Of a stretch of 64,000 nucleotides of DNA, positions 52,754-62,007 are shown piece by piece. The stretch covers positions 62,001 through 126,000 of the forward strand of contig JASBTQ010000002.1 of NCBI GenBank assembly GCA_030148335.1, read 5' to 3'. The notes under the pieces are model-generated. The model was not told where the DNA came from. It ran no database searches and saw only the letters and a list, made by a program, of their open reading frames with translations. The stretch is from Allomuricauda sp. (GTDB lineage: Bacteria > Bacteroidota > Bacteroidia > Flavobacteriales > Flavobacteriaceae). Both the position numbers and the translations under genes were made by a program. Position 1 is the stretch's first letter; each line of letters opens with the position of its first letter.

Positions 52754-53986
52754 ATGGAAAACCTAGCGCTCATCGAATCCTTTTCGGAGTTTAAGGACGA
52801 TAAGTTTATAGACAGGGTGACCCTTATGGCCATTTTGGAAGAAGTGTTCCGAAGTGCCCTAAAGAAGAAGTTTGGTTCTGACGACAATTTTGATATCATC
52901 ATCAACCCGGACAAAGGGGATTTGGAGATATGGAGAAACCGCGTGGTCGTGGAAGATGGAGAGGTGGAAGACCCCAATGAGGAGATCTCCCTTTCCGAAG
53001 CACGAAAGATAGAGCCCGATTTTGAGGTCGGTGAGGACGTATCGGAAGAGGTGAAGCTTATCGATTTGGGAAGAAGGGCCATATTGGCCTTGCGCCAGAA
53101 CCTGATCTCCAAGATCCACGAGCATGACAATACTACCATCTACAAACAGTTCAAGGACCTTGAAGGGGAGATTTATACTGCAGAGGTACACCATATTCGA
53201 CATAAGGCCGTAATTTTGTTGGACGATGAAGGGAATGAGATCATTCTTCCAAAGGAAAAACAGATCCCATCCGACTTTTTCCGCAAAGGGGACAACGTGA
53301 GGGGTGTCATTGAAAGCGTTGAACTGAAAGGCAACAAGCCCACCATCATCATGTCCAGGACCTCCCCTGCTTTCTTGGAGCAATTGTTCTTCCAAGAAAT
53401 CCCAGAGGTGTTCGATGGACTGATCACCATCAAAAAAGCGGTGCGTATCCCAGGTGAGAAGGCCAAAGTGGCCGTGGATTCCTATGATGACAGGATCGAT
53501 CCCGTAGGGGCCTGTGTGGGTATGAAGGGATCTAGGATCCATGGTATCGTGAGGGAGTTGGGCAATGAAAACATCGATGTGATCAACTGGACCAACAATG
53601 CACAATTGATGGTCACCCGTGCCCTTAGTCCGGCAAGGGTATCGTCCGTCAAACTGAACGACGAGAAAAAAACAGCCCAGGTCTATCTGAAGCCAGAGGA
53701 AGTTTCCAAGGCTATTGGTAGGGGAGGGCACAACATACGATTGGCAGGTCAGTTGACTGGTTATGAAATAGATGTGTTCCGTGAAGGAGTTGAGGAAGAT
53801 GTGGAATTGACCGAGTTCTCCGACGAAATAGAAAGCTGGGTGATCGAGGAGTTCAAGAAGATTGGACTGGACACCGCCCGTAGCGTTTTGGAGCAGGATG
53901 TCAACGATTTGATCAAAAGAACCGATCTAGAAGAAGAAACTATCCGAGAGGTCGTACGCATCCTCAAGGAAGAATTTGAAGATTAA
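52754..53986 (+). CDS. nusA: Transcription termination/antitermination factor NusA
   Basis: A 410-residue NusA: N-terminal RNA polymerase-binding domain (about 1-130), S1 domain (about 135-200), and two KH domains (about 230-345, with GACVGMKGSRIHGI and GRGGHNIRLA). It pauses RNA polymerase and aids termination and antitermination. It lacks the C-terminal acidic repeats of E. coli NusA, as usual in this group. The stop lies 41 bases before infB. Confidence 0.97.
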   Translation: MENLALIESFSEFKDDKFIDRVTLMAILEEVFRSALKKKFGSDDNFDIIINPDKGDLEIWRNRVVVEDGEVEDPNEEISLSEARKIEPDFEVGEDVSEEVKLIDLGRRAILALRQNLISKIHEHDNTTIYKQFKDLEGEIYTAEVHHIRHKAVILLDDEGNEIILPKEKQIPSDFFRKGDNVRGVIESVELKGNKPTIIMSRTSPAFLEQLFFQEIPEVFDGLITIKKAVRIPGEKAKVAVDSYDDRIDPVGACVGMKGSRIHGIVRELGNENIDVINWTNNAQLMVTRALSPARVSSVKLNDEKKTAQVYLKPEEVSKAIGRGGHNIRLAGQLTGYEIDVFREGVEEDVELTEFSDEIESWVIEEFKKIGLDTARSVLEQDVNDLIKRTDLEEETIREVVRILKEEFED

Positions 53987-54027
53987 ACTTATATTAGCAG
54001 CGAATTTTAGGGCAAGGAATACAATTT

Positions 54028-56766
54028 ATGGCAGGAAACCCAACAATACGACTCAACAAAGTTCTTCGGGAACTGAACATTTCACTGGATAGGGCAGTGG
54101 ACCATCTCACCTCCATGGGGCATGAGATAGAGGCACGTCCCACGACAAAGATATCCGATGAGGTGTATCAGGTACTGTTGGATGAGTTCCAAACGGACAA
54201 GAGCAAAAAGGTAGCTTCCAAAGAAGTGGGTGAGGAAAAGCGCAAGGAGAAGGAAGCTATTCGGGTCCAAATGGAACAGGAGCAGGAAGAGCGCAGGTTG
54301 GCCAGGGAGAAAAGGAACGCGGAACAACAGGTGATCAAGGCCAAGGCCGAACTTTCAGGTCCCAAGACCGTGGGCAAGATAGACTTAGATCCAAAACCAA
54401 GCCAGCCCAAAGAGGAAGAGCCAAAACAGGAAGAAGAACCGAAGCAGGTTGAAGAAGCCAAAATTGTCCAAAAAGAAGAACAGCCCAAGGAAAAAGAAGT
54501 AGAAGAGGTAAAACCTGAAGAAAAGGTTGATACTGCGGCCAAAGAAAAAGAAGAAGTAAAGGAGGAGCAACCCAAGGAGCCTGAAACTTTCAAGACGCAG
54601 TACCAAAAACTTACCGGGCCCAAGATCACGGGGGACAAGATAGATCTTTCCCAGTTCAACAAGCCAAAGAAGAAAAAAGAGGACAATCAGAAACCGGTTG
54701 CAGGATCTTCTGATTCGGATAGGAAGAAACGCAGAAAACGTATTGTCAAAAATGGTCCGCAGCCTGGCAATAACCGACCCAACAACAGGCCAGGTGCTGG
54801 ATATGGTGCAGGAGCAGGCGCAGGAAGAAAGGGACAGCGTGGCCCAATTTCCAAAGTGGAGCCCACGGAGGAAGAAGTGCAAAAACAAGTGCGGGAGACC
54901 TTGGAAAAACTTCAAGGAAAATCCGCCAAGGGCAAAGGAGCCAAATACAGAAGGGAGAAAAGGGACCAACACCGACAACAGACCGAAAAGGATCTGGAGC
55001 AACAGGAGCTGGAAAGCAAGACCTTGAAAGTGACCGAGTTCGTAACCGTGAACGAAGTGGCCACCATGATGGATGTTCCTTCCACCAAGATCATATCAGC
55101 TTGTATGTCGTTGGGTATCATGGTGACCATGAACCAGCGTTTGGACGCTGAGACCCTTTCCATTGTGGCCGATGAATTTGGTTACGAAGTGGAATTTGTC
55201 ACGGCTGAAATAGAGGAATCCATCGAGGAACAGGAGGATGCACCGGAAGATTTGAAACCAAGGGCGCCCATTGTTACGGTGATGGGTCACGTGGACCACG
55301 GAAAAACATCCCTGTTGGACTACATCAGGCAAGAAAATGTGATTGCCGGCGAAAGTGGAGGTATCACCCAGCACATCGGTGCCTACGGAGTTGCCCTTGA
55401 AGGCGGCCAAAGAATCACTTTCTTGGATACTCCGGGTCACGAGGCGTTTACCGCCATGCGTGCACGTGGGGCCCAGGTCACCGACATCGCCATTATTGTG
55501 GTCGCTGCGGATGACGATATCATGCCACAGACCAAGGAAGCCATTAGCCATGCCCAAGCGGCTGGCGTACCCATAGTGTTTGCCATCAACAAAGTGGACA
55601 AACCCACGGCCAACCCTGACAAGATCAAGGAAGGTCTTGCCCAAATGAACCTTTTGGTGGAAGATTGGGGTGGTAAGATCCAATCCCATGACATCTCTGC
55701 AAAGACAGGTCAGGGAGTGAAGGAACTTTTGGAAAAAGTATTGCTCGAAGCAGAATTGTTGGAATTGCAGGCCAATCCGGACAAACTGGCTTCGGGAACC
55801 GTAGTGGAAGCCTTTTTGGACAAGGGAAGAGGATATGTGTCCACCATTTTGGTGCAGTCCGGAACCTTGAAAATAGGAGATTATGTACTCGCAGGTACCT
55901 GTAGCGGAAAAGTCAAGGCCATGCAGGACGAAAGGGGCAAGATTGTTAAAAGTGCAGGACCTTCCACACCCATATCCATATTAGGATTGGATGGGGCACC
56001 ACAGGCAGGGGATAGGTTCAATGTACTGGAAGACGAGCGTGAGGCAAAACAGATTGCCGCAAAACGTTCCCAGTTGCAACGTGAGCAATCCGTCAGGACA
56101 CAAAGACATATTACCCTTGACGAAATTGGAAGACGAATTGCCTTGGGCGATTTCCAAGAGCTGAACATCATCCTCAAAGGGGATGTGGACGGTTCCGTGG
56201 AAGCACTTACCGATTCGTTCCAGAAACTATCCACCGACGAGATCCAGGTCAACATTATCCACAAAGGAGTGGGGGCCATTACCGAGTCCGACGTATTGTT
56301 GGCCAGTGCGTCCGATGCAGTCATCATAGGATTTAACGTAAGGCCGATGGGCAATGCCCGTGCGGTGGCGGACAAGGAAGAAATCGATATCCGGATGTAT
56401 TCCATCATCTACGATGCCATCAACGACCTTAAGGATGCGATGGAAGGAATGTTGTCCCCAGAGATCAAGGAAGAGGTTACGGGGAATGCGGAGATCAGGG
56501 AGACCTTCAAGATATCCAAGATAGGAACCATTGCCGGATGTATGGTCACCAGTGGCAAGATCTTTAGGAACTCCCACATTCGATTGATCCGTGACGGAGT
56601 TGTGATCTACACAGGGGAACTGGCATCCTTGAAACGCTTCAAGGACGATGTGAAGGAAGTATCCAAAGGATACGATTGTGGATTGCAGATCAAAAATTAC
56701 AACGATATAAGGGAGGGTGACATCGTGGAAGCCTTCCAGGAAGTGGCAGTGAAGAAAAAGCTGTAA
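54028..56766 (+). CDS. infB: Translation initiation factor IF-2
   Basis: A 912-residue IF-2 that places initiator tRNA on the 30S subunit with GTP. The first 415 residues are a charged, low-complexity Lys/Glu/Pro-rich extension after an N-terminal domain ([14 protein letters not shown]). The GTPase motifs are intact: G1 GHVDHGKT at about 420, DTPGHE at about 467 and NKVD at about 521. The C-terminal beta-barrel and tRNA-binding domains complete it. It is the last gene of the operon, before a terminator. Confidence 0.98.
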   Translation: MAGNPTIRLNKVLRELNISLDRAVDHLTSMGHEIEARPTTKISDEVYQVLLDEFQTDKSKKVASKEVGEEKRKEKEAIRVQMEQEQEERRLAREKRNAEQQVIKAKAELSGPKTVGKIDLDPKPSQPKEEEPKQEEEPKQVEEAKIVQKEEQPKEKEVEEVKPEEKVDTAAKEKEEVKEEQPKEPETFKTQYQKLTGPKITGDKIDLSQFNKPKKKKEDNQKPVAGSSDSDRKKRRKRIVKNGPQPGNNRPNNRPGAGYGAGAGAGRKGQRGPISKVEPTEEEVQKQVRETLEKLQGKSAKGKGAKYRREKRDQHRQQTEKDLEQQELESKTLKVTEFVTVNEVATMMDVPSTKIISACMSLGIMVTMNQRLDAETLSIVADEFGYEVEFVTAEIEESIEEQEDAPEDLKPRAPIVTVMGHVDHGKTSLLDYIRQENVIAGESGGITQHIGAYGVALEGGQRITFLDTPGHEAFTAMRARGAQVTDIAIIVVAADDDIMPQTKEAISHAQAAGVPIVFAINKVDKPTANPDKIKEGLAQMNLLVEDWGGKIQSHDISAKTGQGVKELLEKVLLEAELLELQANPDKLASGTVVEAFLDKGRGYVSTILVQSGTLKIGDYVLAGTCSGKVKAMQDERGKIVKSAGPSTPISILGLDGAPQAGDRFNVLEDEREAKQIAAKRSQLQREQSVRTQRHITLDEIGRRIALGDFQELNIILKGDVDGSVEALTDSFQKLSTDEIQVNIIHKGVGAITESDVLLASASDAVIIGFNVRPMGNARAVADKEEIDIRMYSIIYDAINDLKDAMEGMLSPEIKEEVTGNAEIRETFKISKIGTIAGCMVTSGKIFRNSHIRLIRDGVVIYTGELASLKRFKDDVKEVSKGYDCGLQIKNYNDIREGDIVEAFQEVAVKKKL

Positions 56767-56787
56767 CCTTACAAATAGATTAGACAT

Positions 56788-56818
56788 AAAAAAATCCCGC
56801 TTTTGGCGGGATTTTTTA
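56788..56818. terminator. Bidirectional terminator
   Basis: AAAAAATCCCGC (56789-56800) pairs with GCGGGATTTTTT (56806-56817). It lies between the end of infB and the convergent SPOR gene. Confidence 0.92.
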
Positions 56819-56838
56819 TTTGTTCTATTATGGTCGAT

Positions 56839-57216
56839 TTACTCCGATTTGGATTCTACCGAAGGCTTCAGGAGCATGGCATCCGGATATTTTTTGCGTA
56901 CTTCCAAATACTTGCGTTCCGCTTCCAATTTGGTCTTGAACCTTCCCAAACGCACACGGTAGGTGGGCGATTCAAACTCTATTTTGGAGTACCAATCCGG
57001 AAAATCGATGTCCACTTGCGATTTCAGGTTCTGTGCCTTTTGGAAATTGCCAAAACCGACCTGTATCTGGTAATATCCAGCTTTTGAATTGACCTCCGTG
57101 TAGAGTTTTACCAATTCATCTATTTTGGGATCCTGTTGGATGCTCACCCTGCCTTCCTGGGCAGACAACGATAGGGATAAACCTATCAAAATGGCAGTAA
57201 ATACAAGGGTTTTCAT
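56839..57216 (-). CDS. SPOR-domain protein
   Basis: A 125-residue exported protein; ATG 57216 (MKTLVFTAILIG...SAQ) gives a signal peptide, whereas the longer frame would run over a TACTTTTG promoter element at 57250. Residues about 45-115 are a SPOR domain (YYQIQVGFGNFQKAQNL, YRVRLGRFKTKLEAERK), which binds denuded peptidoglycan glycan strands. In flavobacteria such small SPOR proteins are periplasmic. No division gene is nearby. It converges on infB. Confidence 0.88.
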   Translation of the reverse strand: MKTLVFTAILIGLSLSLSAQEGRVSIQQDPKIDELVKLYTEVNSKAGYYQIQVGFGNFQKAQNLKSQVDIDFPDWYSKIEFESPTYRVRLGRFKTKLEAERKYLEVRKKYPDAMLLKPSVESKSE

Positions 57217-57249
57217 TGTGTTCGGGTAAAATTTTGAGATATATACGTA

Positions 57250-57257
57250 CAAAAGTA
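57250..57257 (-). promoter_or_regulatory. Probable -7 element of the SPOR gene
   Basis: TACTTTTG on the minus strand matches TANNTTTG, 34 bases before the start at 57216. The upstream TTTG is not clear. Confidence 0.5.
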
Positions 57258-57356
57258 GTTTTTTATGCTTGAAACGGGCTTTGCGCCCATTATTTAGAAT
57301 CCTTATAAATTACTTCTTATAAATACCTTAACATTTTAAAAAATGACTGTATGTCG

Positions 57357-57364
57357 TACTTTTG
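57357..57364 (+). promoter_or_regulatory. Probable -7 element of the act operon
   Basis: TACTTTTG matches TANNTTTG. Expected start is about 57371, so the leader before actA (57452) is about 80 bases. The -33 position has TTTT rather than TTTG. Confidence 0.6.
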
Positions 57365-57451
57365 TGACCAATTTTGGTAGGATGAAAAGCTATAGTTCTC
57401 AAACTCAATAGAAAGAATCGTGCCAAAGATTTCGATAGAAATTTCGTTAAT

Positions 57452-58813
57452 ATGAAAAAGGTTCTATACCGCCATCTATTTTCCAAAGCTTTAGGTTTAT
57501 CTCTCCTATTTTCCCCTATTTCATTCTATGCACAGGAAGAAGCTGCCGCCCCAACAGAGGAGGTTGCTGCTGCAGAAGAAGCAGGTGGGGATGCTGTAAA
57601 AGGGAAACAGCTCTTTAACCAAAACTGCGCGGCCTGTCACGCTCTGGACCGTAAGATGACCGGTCCGGCATTGGCCAATGTGGAGGCTAGGTTGGCCGAA
57701 GATGAAGGCTTGGATAAGGAATGGCTCTATGCATGGATCAAGAACAGCCCAGGGGTCATCGCTTCAGGAGATGCCTATGCCAACAAAATCTACGCGGAAT
57801 ACAACCAAGCGGCCATGACGCCGTTCCCTACCCTGTCCAATCAGGATATTGACAATATTTTGGCCTATACCGCCGCTCCTCCGGCAACTCCAGCAAAAGC
57901 TGAGACCCCATCTGGTGGTGGAGATGGTAGCCAACCTTCTTCTGGAGGAATTTCCAATGAATTGATCCTAGGGGCATTGGCCCTCGTATTCGGACTTTTG
58001 GTAATCATGCTCGTATTGGTGAACAAGACCTTGCGCCGCATCGCCGAAGCGAACGGTATCGTATTGGAGCAGGAAAAACAAAAACGTTTGCCTTTGTGGA
58101 AAGCCTTCGCCAAAAACCAGTTTTTGGTGTTGGTGAGTGTTGTTTTCCTTTTACTGGCCAGTGCGTATTTCGCTTACGGATGGATGATGCAAGTAGGCGT
58201 GGACCAAGGGTACGCCCCGGTGCAGCCCATTCATTTCTCACACAAGATACATGCTGGAGACAACAAGATTGAATGTAAATATTGTCACTCGTCCGCCAGG
58301 GTATCCAAAACCTCAGGAATCCCTTCGTTGAACGTGTGTATGAACTGCCACAAATCCATCTATCAATATGCGGGCAATCCCGAAGGACCGTCGGCTGATG
58401 ATATTGCGAACGGATACACCAACGAATTCTACACGGGAGAGATCAAAAAGCTCTACAAGGCCGTTGGATGGGATGAGGAAAACCAAAAATATACAGGTGA
58501 GGGCCGCCCAGTAGAGTGGGTCAGGATCCACAACCTTCCCGATTTTGCCTATTTCAACCACTCACAGCACGTTTCTGTTGCTGGGATAGAATGTCAGACC
58601 TGTCACGGTCCGGTGGAAGAAATGGAGATAGTGGAGCAATTCTCCCCATTGACCATGGGCTGGTGTATCAACTGTCACAGGGAAACCAACGTAAAAGTGG
58701 AGGGCAACGCCTATTACGAAGCCATTCATGAGGAACTGTCCAAAAAGTACGGGGTCGATAAGTTGACCGCGGCGATGATGGGTGGTTTGGAATGTGGTAA
58801 GTGTCACTATTAA
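57452..58813 (+). CDS. actA: Alternative complex III cytochrome c subunit ActA (hexahaem)
   Basis: A 453-residue protein with six CxxCH sites: C59-H63 in an N-terminal cytochrome c domain (about 45-142), and five more at about 275, 296, 381, 405 and 448 in the pentahaem domain (CKYCH, CMNCH, CQTCH, CINCH, CGKCH). A signal peptide precedes the first domain, and two membrane helices (about 169-191 and 222-245) separate the two haem parts. Typical ActA is pentahaem; the N-terminal monohaem domain is fused here. It collects electrons for the complex. Gene order actA-actB-actC-actD is the standard one. Confidence 0.95.
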   Translation: MKKVLYRHLFSKALGLSLLFSPISFYAQEEAAAPTEEVAAAEEAGGDAVKGKQLFNQNCAACHALDRKMTGPALANVEARLAEDEGLDKEWLYAWIKNSPGVIASGDAYANKIYAEYNQAAMTPFPTLSNQDIDNILAYTAAPPATPAKAETPSGGGDGSQPSSGGISNELILGALALVFGLLVIMLVLVNKTLRRIAEANGIVLEQEKQKRLPLWKAFAKNQFLVLVSVVFLLLASAYFAYGWMMQVGVDQGYAPVQPIHFSHKIHAGDNKIECKYCHSSARVSKTSGIPSLNVCMNCHKSIYQYAGNPEGPSADDIANGYTNEFYTGEIKKLYKAVGWDEENQKYTGEGRPVEWVRIHNLPDFAYFNHSQHVSVAGIECQTCHGPVEEMEIVEQFSPLTMGWCINCHRETNVKVEGNAYYEAIHEELSKKYGVDKLTAAMMGGLECGKCHY

Positions 58814-58845
58814 GAAGTAAAAGAAGATAATCACAGATATATCGT

Positions 58846-61800
58846 ATGGCATCAAACAAAAAATATTGGAAAAGTACAGCGGAGCTCAATCCGAACGATT
58901 CCATTGTTGAGGCGCTAAAACATAATGAATTCACAGAGCAGATCCCCGTTGATGAGTTTTTGGGCGACAAGGAAAACCTGTCCGCATCGACCACCAACCG
59001 TAGGGATTTTCTAAAATACGTTGGTTTCAGCACGGCTGCGGCAACGATGGCTGCCTGTGAAGGACCGGTTCACAAGTCCATTCCCTACGTGGTGCAGCCC
59101 GATCGCATCGTGCCCGGTGTGGCCAATTACTATGCCACTACCATAGCCGATGGTTTTGACTTTGCCAGCATCTTGGTGAAGACCAGGGAGGGAAGGCCCA
59201 TCAAAATAGAGAACAATACCGATGCCAAGGTCAATGGAGGAGCGAATGCAAGGGTGCAGGCCTCTGTTTTGACCCTATACGATAGCAAAAGATTGCAAGG
59301 TCCGTCTGCTAACGGCGAGCCTGTGGAGTGGAAAGTGTTGGATGCCACTGTTCGGGCCAGACTCAACAGTTTGAAAGGTTCCAGCAAGCAGATTGTACTG
59401 TTGACCCAAACCTATGCCAGTCCATCCACCGATAAGTTGATCGCCGAGTTCAAGGCGGCTTATGGAGAGAATGTGAACCATGTGGTTTACGACGCCATTT
59501 CCGAAGATGCTGCGCTGAATGCTTTTGAAGCGGCTTATGGAGAAAGGGCTTTGGCCGATTATGATTTTGAAAAAGCTGGATTGATCGTTTCTTTCGGTGC
59601 CGATTTCTTGGGAGATTGGCAAGGAGGAGGTTATGATAGTGGCTATGCCAAAGGACGTGTGCCTAAGAACGGGAAAATGTCCAGACATATCCAGTTGGAA
59701 TCCAATATGTCCTTGACCGGTGCCAATGCCGACAAGCGTTACCCAATGACCCCGACCCAGCAGAAGATCGCTTTGGCCAAGTTGTACGGCAAGTTGAACG
59801 GAAGCAATGTGGGTGGTGGAACGTCCGATGTGGACGAGGTTGTGGACAAGGTGGCTGCCGAGATCAAGAAAGCGGGCAGCAAAGCTGTAGTGGTCACAGG
59901 ACTCAATGATGCCAATGCGCAGACCGTTGTGTTGGCCATCAACAAACTATTGGCCAGTGAGGCATTCGATGCAAAAAACCCAAAATATGTCCGTCAGGGC
60001 AATACGGCCAAAGTGACCAAATTGGTTTCCGATATGAACGCTGGCCGCATTGGGGCGTTGATCATGGACGGTGTGAATCCCGTTTATACCTTGCCGAACT
60101 CCGAAGAGTTTGTATCAGGATTGGAAAAAGTGGACCTTTCGGTCGCTTTTGCCTTCAATAATGATGAAACGGCGCAAGCCTCCCAATATGTTGCTGCGGC
60201 ATCACACTACCTCGAATCTTGGGGAGATGCCCAGTTCAAAAAGGGACAATATAGCCTCATGCAACCTGCCATCCGTGAATTGTTCGATACAAGACAGTTC
60301 CAAACGGCATTGTTGACCTGGATGGGCACTGAAAAAACATATTACGACTACATCAAGGAAACTTGGAATGCGGACATCCTTCAAGGAGGTTCGTGGAACA
60401 AGGCACTTCAGGATGGGGTGTTCGTGGCTGCTGCACCTGCCCCAGTGGAAGGTGATGTTTCGGCTGCTGCTCCAGTAGAAACAGAAACTGTGGTGGAAGA
60501 ATCCACAGTTGTTCCCATCGCTTCCGCGATACGCTCTTTGGTCAATGCCACTAGTGGTGGGACCGAGCTTGTACTCTACTCCAAAGTGGGTATGGGCGAT
60601 GGTCGTCAGGCCAACAACCCATGGTTGCAAGAGTTCCCTGACCCGATTTCAAGGGTGTCTTGGGACAACTACGTGACCGTTTCCAAAGCGGATGCCGAAA
60701 AATGGGGCGTTGAAAATGAAATGGTGGCCGATGGAGGTGTTAACGGTGGCTACGTAAAATTGACTGTTGATGGAAAAGTATTGGAAGAAGTTCCTGTGAT
60801 CGTTCAGCCTGGTCAGGCAGCGGGGACGATCGGACTTTCCTTTGGTTACGGCAAGAAGGCCGGTATGCAAGCCGAAATGGCGACCGGTGTGAATGCCTAT
60901 ACCCTCTACACCAATTTTTCCGATGTACAGACCGTAACTGTTGAGAAAGTATCCGGAGTGCATGAGTTTGCATGCATCCAATCCCAAAAAACATTGATGG
61001 GTAGGGGCGATATCATCAAGGAAACCACCTTGGAGATCTTCAATACAAAAGATCATGCCGAGTGGAACCCGATGCCACACGTGACCTTGAACCACCAAGA
61101 GATTCCGGTAACCTCTCCCGATGCTGATCTTTGGGACGAGTTTGATCGTTCTGTTGGACATCACTTCAATTTGTCCATCGACCTGAACGCTTGTACAGGA
61201 TGTGGTGCATGTGTGATTGCTTGCCACGCGGAGAACAACGTTCCTGTGGTCGGAAAAATGGAGATGCGCCGTTCGCGCGATATGCACTGGTTGCGCATCG
61301 ATAGATATTATTCCTCAGAAGAGACCTTTGAGCAGGACAATGAGAAGAAGGACGGAATGGATGGTCTTTGGGGAGAAAAAGGTTCCTTGGGCGGTTTCAG
61401 GGAGATGGAAGACCCATCTGCCAACCCTCAAGTGGCTTTCCAGCCCGTAATGTGCCAGCACTGTAACCATGCGCCCTGTGAAACAGTGTGTCCGGTGGCT
61501 GCAACTTCGCACAGTAGGCAAGGGCAGAACCACATGGCCTATAACCGTTGTGTGGGTACCAGGTATTGTGCCAACAACTGTCCATACAAAGTACGTAGGT
61601 TCAACTGGTTCCTCTACAGCAACAACGATGAGTTCGATTTTAACATGAACAACGATTTGGGCAAGATGGTCATCAACCCAGATGTCAACGTGCGTTCAAG
61701 AGGTGTCATGGAAAAATGCTCCATGTGTATCCAAATGACCCAAAAGACCATTTTGGATGCCAAGCGTGATGGAAGGGTCATCAAAGATGGGGAGTTCCAG

Positions 61801-61977
61801 ACGGCCTGTTCCGCAGCTTGTAGCAGTGGTGCCATGGTGTTTGGTGACATCAATGACAAGGAGAGCAAGGTGGCCAAACTGAAAGAGGATGATAGAATGT
61901 ACCACTTGTTGGAGCATGTCGGGACCAAACCCAATGTGTTCTATCATGTCAAGGTTAGGAACACCAACGAGGCTTAA
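58846..61977 (+). CDS. actB: Alternative complex III iron-sulfur subunit ActB
   Basis: A 1043-residue fusion of a molybdopterin-oxidoreductase-like domain and a four-cluster ferredoxin domain. A Tat-type RRDFLK (52-57) and cysteine C71 after AAATMAAC suggest Tat export and possibly a lipid anchor. Cluster motifs are visible at C783 (CTGCGACVIAC), C870 (CQHCNHAPCETVC), C902 (CVGTRYCANNC) and near 957 (CSMC). In this complex the molybdopterin part lacks the cofactor and serves as scaffold. Residues about 520-570 are a low-complexity Ala/Pro/Val region. It follows actA by 32 bases. Confidence 0.95.
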   Translation: MASNKKYWKSTAELNPNDSIVEALKHNEFTEQIPVDEFLGDKENLSASTTNRRDFLKYVGFSTAAATMAACEGPVHKSIPYVVQPDRIVPGVANYYATTIADGFDFASILVKTREGRPIKIENNTDAKVNGGANARVQASVLTLYDSKRLQGPSANGEPVEWKVLDATVRARLNSLKGSSKQIVLLTQTYASPSTDKLIAEFKAAYGENVNHVVYDAISEDAALNAFEAAYGERALADYDFEKAGLIVSFGADFLGDWQGGGYDSGYAKGRVPKNGKMSRHIQLESNMSLTGANADKRYPMTPTQQKIALAKLYGKLNGSNVGGGTSDVDEVVDKVAAEIKKAGSKAVVVTGLNDANAQTVVLAINKLLASEAFDAKNPKYVRQGNTAKVTKLVSDMNAGRIGALIMDGVNPVYTLPNSEEFVSGLEKVDLSVAFAFNNDETAQASQYVAAASHYLESWGDAQFKKGQYSLMQPAIRELFDTRQFQTALLTWMGTEKTYYDYIKETWNADILQGGSWNKALQDGVFVAAAPAPVEGDVSAAAPVETETVVEESTVVPIASAIRSLVNATSGGTELVLYSKVGMGDGRQANNPWLQEFPDPISRVSWDNYVTVSKADAEKWGVENEMVADGGVNGGYVKLTVDGKVLEEVPVIVQPGQAAGTIGLSFGYGKKAGMQAEMATGVNAYTLYTNFSDVQTVTVEKVSGVHEFACIQSQKTLMGRGDIIKETTLEIFNTKDHAEWNPMPHVTLNHQEIPVTSPDADLWDEFDRSVGHHFNLSIDLNACTGCGACVIACHAENNVPVVGKMEMRRSRDMHWLRIDRYYSSEETFEQDNEKKDGMDGLWGEKGSLGGFREMEDPSANPQVAFQPVMCQHCNHAPCETVCPVAATSHSRQGQNHMAYNRCVGTRYCANNCPYKVRRFNWFLYSNNDEFDFNMNNDLGKMVINPDVNVRSRGVMEKCSMCIQMTQKTILDAKRDGRVIKDGEFQTACSAACSSGAMVFGDINDKESKVAKLKEDDRMYHLLEHVGTKPNVFYHVKVRNTNEA

Positions 61978-62007
61978 TCAATAAAAGAAGTAATTAGAAG
62001 ATAAATT

